From NCBI RefSeq assembly GCF_003473485.1, contig NC_053045.1, positions 59,872,494-59,936,493 on the forward strand: DNA of 64,000 nucleotides, in the 5' to 3' direction. Positions 21,930-32,500 of this stretch are shown in pieces (position 1 is the first letter of the stretch; every line of letters starts with the position of its first letter). The stretch comes from Medicago truncatula. Its lineage: Eukaryota > Streptophyta > Magnoliopsida > Fabales > Fabaceae. The notes beneath the pieces were generated by a model. The model had not been told where the DNA came from. It ran no database searches and was given only the letters and a program-made list of their open reading frames with translations. A program made the translations under genes and the position numbers.

Positions 21930-22732
21930 GTAGCTCAAGATCAGTACAATGGCATTCTTAGCATTTTTTATCAATCAAATTCTCAATCAACACCCGCAGT
22001 AAACTTTGTTTCTACCACACCTCTTGCTCTTCATTCACAGTCATCCACTGGTAATGGTAAGTCCCCTAATTTTTGGATTCTTGATACGGGAGCAACTGAC
22101 CACATCACATATGATATTAAATCATTTAGACTCATAGGCACATTAATCCTATTCCTGTTTCATTACCAAATGGATCCCAAATTTTTGCTCATATCTCTGG
22201 CACTATTCAGATTTTACCTTCTCTCGTTTTGCATAATGTTCTTTACATACCCTCATTTCATGTTAACTTAATTTCTGTGAATAAATTAGTTAGTACAAAT
22301 AACTGCTTTGTGAATATCACATCTAAATCATGTGAAATTTTGCAGATTGGTACCAAGGCAATGATTGGTATAGCTAAACTTCAAAGAGGCTTATATGTCA
22401 TTAGTACTGCAGACCATACTGGTTTTGTTTCTTGTAATTCTGTTTCTAGTAGTTCCTATTTATGGCATTGAAGATTAGGCCATCTTTCTGATAGAGGCTT
22501 GCAAGCCGTTTCTAGGAAATTTCCTTTTGTTCCTAGCAAAAATAATATTTCTTCTCTTGATTCTTGTCATTTTGGAAAACAAAGAAAGTTACATTTTCCT
22601 CATAGTTTATCAAAGTCTAATGCTCCTTTTGATATTTTACATGCTGATGTATGGGGTCCTTATTCTACTATTTCATTACAAGGCCATACATATTTTTTAA
22701 CCCTTGTAGATGATTATTCTAGATTTATTTGA
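21930..22732 (+). pseudogene. copia protease and integrase N-terminal region, broken
   Basis: The protease block carries the Asp-Thr-Gly-Ala active site. The frame shifts after about 22130. The following GAG-pre-integrase region (QRGLYVIS) is cut by a stop at 22469-22471, where the usual W-H-x-R-L-G-H motif begins, and then resumes. The integrase N-terminal part ends at another stop at 22731-22733, just after VDDYSRFI. These lesions show the copy is inactive. Confidence 0.82.
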
Positions 22733-22733
22733 G

Positions 22734-23239
22734 TTATATTTCTCAAATCCAAAGATGAAACCAGAAAGAGTCTTATTCACTTTGTTGCCTATATTTCATA
22801 CTACTTTGAAATGTCTTAGGTCCGATAATGGCACTCAATTTGCCATGGGTGATTTTTTCCTTTCCAAAGGAATCATCCATCAAAAGACTTGTGTTGAGAC
22901 GCCTCAACAAAATGGGGTTGTTGAAAGAAAGAATCAACACATTCTCAATGTGGCTAGATGTCTTTCTTTCCACTCCCATATACCTTTAACAATGTGGAAT
23001 TTTTGCATCCAACATGTTGTTCTCATCATTAATAGGTTACCTTCTCCTCTTCTTAATTTCAAGTTTCCTTATGAATTGCTTCATAAAGAACCTCCTTCTC
23101 TTGTCCATCTTAAGGTTTTTGGTTGTTTAAGTTATGCAACCACTTTGCAAGCTCATAGAACCAAGTTTGATTCTAGAGCTAGAAAAGTTGTATTCCTAGG
23201 ATATAAAAACGATACTAAAGGCTATATTCTCTATGATTA
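22734..23239 (+). pseudogene. copia integrase catalytic and C-terminal region, broken
   Basis: The block holds LRSDNGTQF and TPQQNGVVERKN (second and third acidic catalytic positions of the DDE core) and the late motif VFLGYKNDTKGY. A frameshift lies near 22770-22800, a stop occurs at about 22818 in one frame, and the block ends in TAA at 23237-23239. Family knowledge places the host-DNA-joining reaction here; the copy is not functional. Confidence 0.82.
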
Positions 23240-24372
23240 AAATTCACATGAAATTTTTGTTTCAAGATTTTTTTTTTTATGAAACTGATTTTCCTTTTCA
23301 TTTGCCGAATTTTGTGCAAACGAACTCTACATCCAATTTGCATCATACTACTCTTGATGACCCTGATCCTACTTCTTTACCCATTCTTCTCATGCATGAA
23401 CCTGCTTTACTTCTTCCCCTCATTGGTTCTAGTTCCAATGATTCCACTCCCACTACCACACCAGAATCTAGCCCTAACCGTGCACCTTTAAGGAAGTCTT
23501 CTAGAGTTGTTACTCGTCACGTATATTTAGAAGATTTTCATTGTAACAATGTTATAGGTACAAACTCTGCAATATCTTCTAACAGTGTTTATCCCCTTTC
23601 TTCTGTACTATCTTACAATAATTGTGCCCCTGGTTATCATGCATTTTGTTGTTTTATCTCAGCCATAGTTGAACCTACAAGCTATAACCAGGCATCTAAA
23701 TTTGAGTGTTGGCGGAATGCTATGAATGCTGAATTACTTGCTTTTGATGAGAACAAAACATGGTCTGTAGTTGATCTTCCCCATGGCAAAGTTCCTATTG
23801 GTTGCAAATGGGTGTATAAGGTTAAATATCATGCAAATGGTTCAATTGAGCGTTACAATGCTAGGTTAGTCGCTAAAGGGTATTCTCAATTAGAAGGAGT
23901 TGATTATTTTTATACCTTCTTGCCGGTTGCCAAAATCACTACGGTTAGGGTTTTATTAGCTTTGACTTCCATTAAGGGGTGGCATCTTGAACAATTGGAT
24001 GTAAATAATGCTTTCTTGCATGGTGATTTAAATGAGGATGTGTACATGTCCTTGCCTCCTGGTTTTTCTCACATTAAGGACCACAACAAAGTTTGTAAAT
24101 TGCACAAATCCATTTATGGTTTGAAACAAGCTAGTAGGCAATGGTACTCCAAACTTTCTTCCTCTTTAGTTTCTTTGGGATATACTCCCTCACAATCTGA
24201 TCATTCTCTATATATAAAGTCTACATCTACTAGTTTTACTGCACTATTGGTGTATGTTGATGATATTATTCTTGCCGGCAACTCTGTTCATGAGATACAA
24301 GCTGTCAAAGCGTTTTTGGATCAGAAATTCAGGATTAAAGATCTTGGAAAACTGAGAAATTCCAAGATCTGA
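23240..24372 (+). pseudogene. copia reverse transcriptase region
   Basis: This is the longest open part of the element. After a serine/proline-rich linker, reverse transcriptase motifs run in order: GCKWVYKVKY, YNARLVAKGYSQ, QLDVNNAFLHGDL, KLHKSIYGLKQASRQWY and LLVYVDDIILAG with the catalytic Asp pair. The frame collapses near 24350 after FRIKDLGKL, where a short deletion removes the usual following motif (Y-F-L-G type) and a stop comes at 24370-24372. Confidence 0.88.
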
Positions 24373-25141
24373 CACTGGGATCTTTGTCAATCAAAGAAAA
24401 TATACACTTGAACTTCTTCAAGATGCTAGTCTACTAGGAACTAAACCTTCCAATATTCCTTTTAATCCTACTACTAAGCTCTCTAGCACCGATGGTGCTC
24501 CTTTGGATGACCCCACTTCTTATAGAAGACTTATAGGAAGACTTCTTTATTTGACACATACTCGACCAAACATCAGTTTTTCCTACAATGCTGCCATGGG
24601 CATTCTTAAGTATCTCAAATTTGCTCCAGCCAAAGCCATATTTTATTCCGCGTCTAGTCCCTTGAAGATTAGTGCTTTTGCTGATTCTGATTGGGCAAGG
24701 TGTCCTGAAACTAGAAAGTCTATTACAGGATTTTGTGTGTTACTTGGTTCTTCTTTAATTTCTTGGAAGTCCAAGAAGACAAATACTGCCTCCAGGTCTT
24801 CAACAGAGGCCGAATATAGAGCTTTGGCCTCATTAACTTGTGAACTTCAATGGTTACAATACATTTTTCAAGATTTCAAGATAGCATTTTCAGATCCAGC
24901 TTCTGTTTTTTGTGACAGTAGGTCCGCTATTTACTTATCTCACAACCCTACTTTTCATGAAAGGAGTAAACACATCGAGCTGCCATGTGATTCGCGAGAA
25001 AATTCAATCAAAGCTCATTCATTTGCTACCGATACCAAGCACCTCTCAACTGGCTAATGTCTTCACTAAGCCACTCCTACATCCTGCTTTCTCGTCTTTC
25101 ATGTTCAAGTTGGGTCTATGTTCTATCCATAGTCCAACTTG
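24373..25141 (+). pseudogene. copia RNase H region, broken
   Basis: SYRRLIGRLLYLTHTRP is followed abruptly by AAMGILKYLKFAP; a stretch normally present between them is missing, which indicates an internal deletion. RNase H motifs FADSDWA, SITGFC, SRSSTEAEYRALA and FCDSRSAIYLSHNP follow. A frameshift near 24985 moves the end (LANVFTKPL) to another frame. The block stops just before the polypurine tract. Confidence 0.85.
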
Positions 25142-25149
25142 AGGGGAGA
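25141..25149 (+). other. Polypurine tract of the copia element
   Basis: GAGGGGAGA directly follows the end of the RNase H region and precedes the LTR, the position at which plus-strand DNA synthesis is primed in this class. Confidence 0.75.
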
Positions 25150-25348
25150 TATTAATGTAAATGCTAGTTAGTGGTTGTAGTGCTAGTTTAATTTTTGCAT
25201 TAGTTAGTGGTGGATGTACAGCTTATTGCATTAGTTAGGCTTAACTATATATCTTCCACTTCTGTTACAATACATGTACAGTATATATACTTAGGTGTGC
25301 CTCACTATTCTACTTACTCAATAATGAAAATTACTTTCCATTTATTCA
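25150..25348 (+). repeat. 3' LTR of the copia element
   Basis: About 200 bp after the polypurine tract, ending in TTTATTCA. A TATA-like stretch (GTATATATAC) lies at about 25280. The start is uncertain by several bases because the expected TG is altered or lies at 25156. No matching 5' LTR exists upstream in the window. Confidence 0.6.
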
Positions 25349-25354
25349 AAGCTA

Positions 25355-28310
25355 AGTGTTTTAATATGATTCTTACTTGATAGTATATTGCCATATGACC
25401 ATATCAACAACTCAACCAAATCATTAGTATTTTCATTTGCTTCATTGCCAAGACTCAGTCCCAATTATTAAAATGATAAAAAAAAATAAAACATGAGACA
25501 CTTTAAGAAATGAAAACTAGAAATGTAAAGTCAAAAATGAGATGATTAATATGTTGCTCCAAAAATCTAAAACTATTTCTGATATATGGGTTCCGTGCTC
25601 TGTGGAATTTCTTCTTTTCGGAACAACAATTTTTTGATGAATTTTGGGTGTAAATTAGAGAGCATATATAAGACTAGTATTGGTGATGATATTTGAACTC
25701 GGACTCTTGACAAATCCGGTCTTTTCTCTTTTAAGTTTTTATATGGGGCTCTTGAAAAAAAGTTATTATCGGTTTCAACTTTTCTGGCGACAACTAGAAG
25801 AGGTTTGAGAGCAAATTGGGCAAGTCTTGGACGACCAAAGGTCCAAATTGTGTGGCAAATTTTTTTTTAGGCTTCCAACTCGTGGTTGCCTTTGAACTAA
25901 GGGTATCCTTAGAGGCGGGCCATACTAAGAATATGTGTTTGGTGTCTGTGAGTTTAAGACATCGAAGAACACTTGGTTTGTACTTGTGATTTCACTATTT
26001 CAATGTGATATTAGTTGTTTTCATTGGTGGGCACCGATATTGTTTTACACCGGACATTTTTTATAACTTCTATTTTTCCTCTTTGAATAGTAAGTAAGCA
26101 TCGTGATGGTCTCATGTTAATTTGACATGTAACAATTTAAAAAAATTGGGAGATATTAAAGTTACCTTAGAAGACTCTGAGGGTAGATGTTGTTGTTGGT
26201 GATATTAAAGTTATCTCTTGAAGGTTGTTATTTTGCTAGGAAGAGTGGGGGATTTTGTTTGGTTTACGACTGGATTATGAATTATCTTATTTGTATTAAT
26301 TTTTAGGTGTTTTTTGTTTGTTGTTATGTGGGTCAACTACCTTAATACTTCTATGAGGTTGATGGATCAAGTACTATTGTATTTCACTCGTGTATTCTAC
26401 TAAATTTAAGTTTTTTTGAAAGAAAAATAGAAAAAGCTTTTGTCTACCGTGCATCAACTATGAAGTAATTCATATTGGTGGTACGTACGTGATCCTTTTT
26501 AATTTGTTCTTATCTTGTACAATTGTCTCAACTCTCAAGGCCCTATTCTTGTGATCCTATCAAGGAATGTCCATTTCCACTTCCAAATACAACTTGTCTT
26601 CTAATCCATTGACTTTCACTTTCTTTGTCTTCTTTTGCAATGGTTTTTTTCTTTGTACATATCTTTTGCAATGGTCAATGCAGTATATGTTGGGTCATGA
26701 GGGAAGTTTGGGAGACCGTCCACATCGAGGTTAGAACAATCCCATAAGTAAGAGAGACATCGTACTTTTACCCAAAACCTTAAGACAATGAGTTTATGAG
26801 TCCTCTTATTTATAAGGTGTTCAACATTTACTCTTATATTCGATATAGGACATATAACTCACATTTGCACACAACAACGGTATATGCCTTATAGTTATAT
26901 GAATATTTCTCGTCAAGCTTTATTGGAGACCATGCGATTGAGCGATTAGTTTATCAAAACACGTGATCTGAGAAAAAAGAAAGTTTACTCCATCAACTTA
27001 TAAAATTCAATGCTTCCTGGTAGCTGTCATCAATGTATGCCACCTTTCTTAATACTATGTTAGCTTCTTACGATTTTTTTAAGAATTTTAATTGTACTAT
27101 CTAAAATTGTCGACGGTATTATTATTTCTTTAACAAACTATCTTTAAAATGCCAACGAGGGACAGAGGGAGTGATAAAATATTAAGATAAGATGCCAACG
27201 ATCAAGGGATCGAGTTGGATCTGCGCTGACTAGAATTGCAATCAACTCTTCTTTTTTTGACACATGCAATCAACTTGTTTGTATTGTATCTCAATGACAT
27301 GCATCATGGTATTTTTTAAAATGTTTTATTTCTCTTCATACTTTTTTTTTTCTAAAAATAAAATTAACCCGATTTGAATGTTCAAGTGATGTATACCTTG
27401 CATGAAAGAAACCTGAGTACATAATTTTTAGCCAAGTTGGTACTTCCCTTCAAGATAAATAAATATCCGAGATTTGAACTTCAACTCAATATAGTACAAT
27501 TTTCCTATCAATTGAGCAAAGCTCGTGTGAACAGTAGAATGTTTAGTGACATGGGATAAGAGGCAATACATTTACATTAGTAGTTAACTTAATCGCAGGA
27601 TTATAGAATATGTGAAACCTTCATTATTATTAACATTACGTTTCAAAGGCTTGAATAAATTGCAAGTTTGCGTATAAGTTTGAGAGGTAGATTCTAGTTC
27701 TAGATGCATTCTTGAATTTTTATGACATTTCATCATATGAATGTAGTATTAGTTTATTATGTGGTATTATAGAAAATTATAAACATGTTCATCGTTACTT
27801 AACATTACATAATTGAAGTATTGATTTATTCTATCAATTTATTCTAGAAATATCTAAAAATGTGCATCATATTTCACCATCTTTGTTGGAATTAGTTGGA
27901 AGTTGGAACACTCACCACCACAATTCCAACGGATTCTCATACAAGATGGGCGGCAAGTAGTAAGAACTCATCAACAAGGTGAAAAAAACTTCAAATTACT
28001 AGTATATCAGTATATGGCAGTTAAGATCATTGCTGCATGTTAGGAATTCCACCTTTGAAGTCTCACTTTAAAAGTTAGACTATAAATCAGGAGTTTCTCA
28101 TGGTTAGGCTTATGCTCTTTAATTAACACTTCGATTCCGATTTATGGCAGTTCCAGCTTGGAACATGATCAGAAATCGGAATCCACAACATCATGGTGGT
28201 GGAAGGTCAGGCGGTATAAAGAGCTCGCCATTTTGTCATGGAGATCAGGTTTTATAACAATAGCATTAGAAACTGACATAAGGAAATGAGAAGCTTCGTA
28301 GATGATTGAC
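25355..28310. other. Intergenic DNA, mostly featureless
   Basis: Nearly 3 kb of AT-rich DNA without a supportable gene. At about 27420-27535 a diverged SINE-like head can be read on the minus strand (GAGCTTTGCTCAATTGATAG, then a box-B-like GTTCAAATCTCGG). Confidence 0.45.
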
Positions 28311-28315
28311 AATGT

Positions 28316-28832
28316 TAGGGATGTCAATTTGCATTTATGAATGAGGATGAGAGAACTCGACCGGTGGGGAATTTTCCCTGTAAGGATAAAGATGGTGGAG
28401 AAATTCCCCCAAGAGTAGTTTGGCATTGGGGATCTACCTGTACCTGCCACTCCGCAAGGACCTGTCCTTGTGTACAAAGATTTTATATCTTATATTTATT
28501 TGTCTTTTCACATAGTATGTGTATAAAATTATTTTATATGTAATGTTTATTGTTGTCATAAGACTCGCTATAAGGTCGTAATATTTGTTTTATGATAGAA
28601 TTTCAACTTCGTTTACGAACTATTTAACATAAAATCTATTTGAAAGTAGTAGAAATTTAGTTGTTTTTTTTCATGTTGATCGGGTCTCACGAGAAGCTTG
28701 GAGATCTGAGGAGATGGGAATGGGGAGGAAACACTCCCTGTGGTGGGGAACGAACATGGGGACAATTTGAGTGACAAGGACCGGATGGGGAGCAGGAGTG
28801 TACTCCCTTCCCCCGCCCCATTGACATCCCTA
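28316..28832. mobile_element. hAT-like short TIR element
   Basis: The left end TAGGGATGTCAATTTGC and the right end, read inward, TAGGGATGTCAATGGGG are inverted repeats of about 14 bp. The interior is G-rich on the + strand (GATGGGAATGGGGAGGAAAC) and complementary pieces near both ends allow folding. The flanking octamers (GACAATGT and CCGTATGT) agree at only four of eight positions, so the target duplication is unproved. Confidence 0.62.
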
Positions 28833-28834
28833 CC

Positions 28835-29505
28835 GTATGTAATACTAGTAAGCTGTGTTAGGTGAGTGTTGAATGTTGATGTAATAAGGTGAGTACTGCA
28901 ACATTGAATGCGATATATTCACTTAAAATTAATGGAGTCTTAACGCATAACAAAATCTATAATCACTATCAATTGACAGCTCCACTTATCAAAAAGTCAA
29001 CTGTCATCAAATTTGAATGAATCTCAAGGATATAAATTTCTGTGAATAATCACTGAAATTTTTTATTTTTCAATGTGCAGCCAGGTGTACTACTAATATG
29101 AAAATAAAACAAAAAAAAATAGAAGAGTATATGATAGCCAACCAAGTGGTTGTTATTGTTAAAAGTTTACATCAAAGGGGGGTCAATTCCTACTTCAGCC
29201 ATTCATGCTAAGATAGAGGATAAACCCACTCGCTCCCACCACAAGCACCACATATCTATGCACTTTCTGATTCTACAAGGCATAATATACCCCTCTCAAT
29301 ATATATTTTCACCCAACCAAGGAGTAGAGTTAATATGCAACACATTGCCTTGGTACTTGGTAACTGTGAGGTAAAAAAAAAAAAAAAAAAAAAGTGTCTT
29401 AGAATGGAGCAGTAAAAATGAAGAGTAAAACAAAACCTCCTTTTAACTCACATGCATAATACATACCTTCTTTATAATAACATGAATGCAGTATAATCTG
29501 AAATC
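28835..29505. other. 3' flank of KAS II and intergenic DNA
   Basis: Contains an A-run of about 20 at 29373-29392 and presumably the KAS II 3' UTR. No separate gene was recognised. Confidence 0.45.
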
Positions 29506-29509
29506 TGCT

Positions 29510-32500
29510 TCATTTATAAGGGGCAAATACAATTGAAGAATTGTGTCCCCCAAATCCAAATGAATTGGACAAGGCAGCCTTGATTTTCAATCTCTCTTTT
29601 GTTGGGCCTACAAGCACTTTAGTATCCTGTTTTTATGTAATTTAAACAACCAAATTAGATAATTGCCATATCAATAATGGAACATACGCGCGCACACACA
29701 AAATGTCAATGTTGTGGCAGGTAACATACCACATCTTTATCTGGGTTTTCAAGGTTGATGTTAGGATGAACCCACCCTGTCCTGATTGCCTATATATCAA
29801 GGAAAGACGAAGATCATAAACTTTTTGTTGCAAACTCCATCTCATTATTTAGAATTCATAAACAATTGATTCATTAAATTTCACCTGTACTGTTGCTACA
29901 GCTTCTACACCACCGGATGCACCTAGTAGATGACCGATCATAGATTTCGTAGAATTCACTCTAAGCTGTATAAATAAAACATATTGGTAAGAACAACAGT
30001 ATATGTGATATCATTAATAATAACATGAAAAGGGATAATTTACCTCAGGGTTTTTACCAAAACAATGAATCAGAGCTTGGTATTCCTTAAGATCACCAGA
30101 TGGTGTTGATGTAGCATGAGCATTTATGTAATTCACATCCTCTTTTGAAACTCCCGATTGGACCAATGCCCTTTCAATGCAAAGTATTACACCAGCCCCT
30201 ATTTTCGATTGGATAAAGAAGTAGAAATTCATGATTAAGGAGCACCTCGGATGTAAGTATCAATTCTCATAAAGCACATAATATAATTAAAAAAAAAAAT
30301 ACGATATTGTTGAGATCTTTTTTATTCCAAGTCCAAATGACCAACCCTTACCATGAGGGGGTGTGTTGAAAATCCCACAGCAACTAGAGATATGACTTAT
30401 GTGGTGCTTATAAGGCTTACACAATAAGCTGGTTTTGTGAGATTGAATTAGGCTCCAAGTCCAAATTCTAAGAAGATATCATAGCTTACTGTTATTCCAA
30501 AAACCCCATTGGTCCACACTTTAGATGTTCAGTCCTAACTCCTAAAGCATGAGTGAGGTTTTGCAAGTCCCTCGTCAACTAGAAATACGGTCTAGGTAGT
30601 GCTTATATGGTTTGGGTAGTCCTCACTTTACAAACCTAAATTCTTAGATGGTATCAGAGCCTGCCATAAACTTGTTAGTGGGCAGAGATCTTTGTTACTC
30701 CACCAACATTCATATGCGCTCCATGTTATTCCACAACCCCCATTAGTCCGCATTATATACGTCTAATCCTAAAGCATGAGAAAGGTGTCCCACATTACCT
30801 AGAAATATGGTTTTATGGGATAGAGCTGGCCTCATTAGGTGATGCATATAAGGTTTGGGAAGTCATTACAGGACAAATCGGTTTTATGGGATAGAGCTGG
30901 CCTCTAAGCCCAAGTTCCGAGAAATAAGCCACACAAAATTAGAAATGTAAAGGAAGTCTGGTAGGATGTAGTTAATCTCTTAAAAGATTCTAGAATTTTA
31001 TGATGAAACTGTAATTAAATTCCAAAAATTTTAAGATAATAGGATGAAACTGTATTCATATCTTAATATAAGTTAAAGTTAAAAAACAGAATGCAGAAAC
31101 TCCTCTTTCGCATTAAAATGACCCGGAAAACATACATACACTTATTTTATTTCAAAACATGCCTACCAGAATATAGACACGATGGTCACTGTCACTATAT
31201 TGTGTAGACCAAATGATAAATGATGGTCATTTTAAAATCAGCTATCTATAAGCTTTGACCATGCAAATTCAGAGGCTAATTGATCAAAAAAAAAAATCGC
31301 AAAAGAAGTAAGCTGCAAAGAAGGGGAAATCGCATGCCCGAAATAGTTTTAATATATATAAATGAAATTAATTCTGAGAACGCACGCTTTCTTCTTATTT
31401 CACAGTTCTCTCTTAAAACCCTGAATGTATGGTATGTTTAGACCCAGATAGTCCTCATGAAGATGTCTATACAATAGTGATTAATATTGCTACAGATGAT
31501 TTATGTATTAAAACTCATAAAAAGGACATTAAAGGTACAAAATTTACCATCAGGATGTGGCTCAGTCACGTGATATGCATCGCAGGTGAAACTTCCACCA
31601 AGAAATTCTGCATATATGTTTGCACCTCTTTTCTGCGAGGTAAAAAATTGGATGTCACCAGGAAGTACACATGTAATAAAAGTGATAGCATTATTTAATT
31701 TAGGGATCATAAAAATGTTTTAAAGAGTGTGGAAAATATAACCTAACGCAAGGTAGAACAGATTTATCAAGTGTTTTAACACTATTGAAACAAACTGAAT
31801 AATGAGGCATAACACAAGGTTAGGGCTTGTGTTATTTTTAAATAGTCAAATCATTAGATCTTAGAAGTACCTTAGCATGCTCCAATTCTTCTAAAACCAA
31901 AACACCAGCCCCTTCCCCCATGACAAATCCATCACGATTCTGTAATATCATAACCACAAGATGTTGGTTAGGAACACAAGTGCAGGGAAAAATGAAGTAA
32001 AGGATGAAAATACAAACTAAAACTACAGGAACTGCAATATTTTAGTCTCTGGGACTTGGCAGTTCATATAATATAACCATTACTTCGTCAAAATCGTTGA
32101 ATTTTAACGAGCATATAAATCGATACAATGTGTCTGCTTAAGGAATTGAGTAAAATTTCTCGTTGTCTTTGCAGTTTCTTATTGTTCTATTCCTTATAAA
32201 TTTTAGTTGGTGTCTTTGTATTCTAGGTGTATAAAATGATATGCAACTTTTGGTGTTTGTGAATTATAATTTTTAATTTATAAAATAATAACAACCAGAG
32301 TCTTTTTCCACTAGGTCGGGATAAATGCCACAAAGATTACTATAAAACTCAAGGCACATTCATCTTACTACAGTACAGGGATAAAAAAAATAGGATTTGA
32401 ATAAGTATTACAGTATCCCAAGGGCGTGACGCTTTAGAAGGATCGGTATTCCTTTGGGAGAGTGCCCTGCATGCCACAAAGCCTCCCAAACCTGCACCAA

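Larger units (their letters stand above)
21865..25348 (+). mobile_element. Decayed 5'-truncated Ty1/copia retrotransposon
   Basis: Domain order protease, integrase, reverse transcriptase, RNase H is diagnostic of Ty1/copia. Visible landmarks are LDTGATDHI (protease active site, about 22081), the integrase core (HADVWGP at about 22640, VRSDNGTQF at about 22817, ETPQQNGVVERKN at about 22895), the reverse transcriptase with YVDD (about 24256) and the RNase H pieces FADSDWA and STEAEYRAL (24675-24835). No gag zinc knuckle and no 5' LTR are seen, so the 5' part is lost; its left limit is not exact. The polypurine tract and one LTR remain at the 3' end. Several stops and deletions make it incapable of moving on its own. 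Confidence 0.9.
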
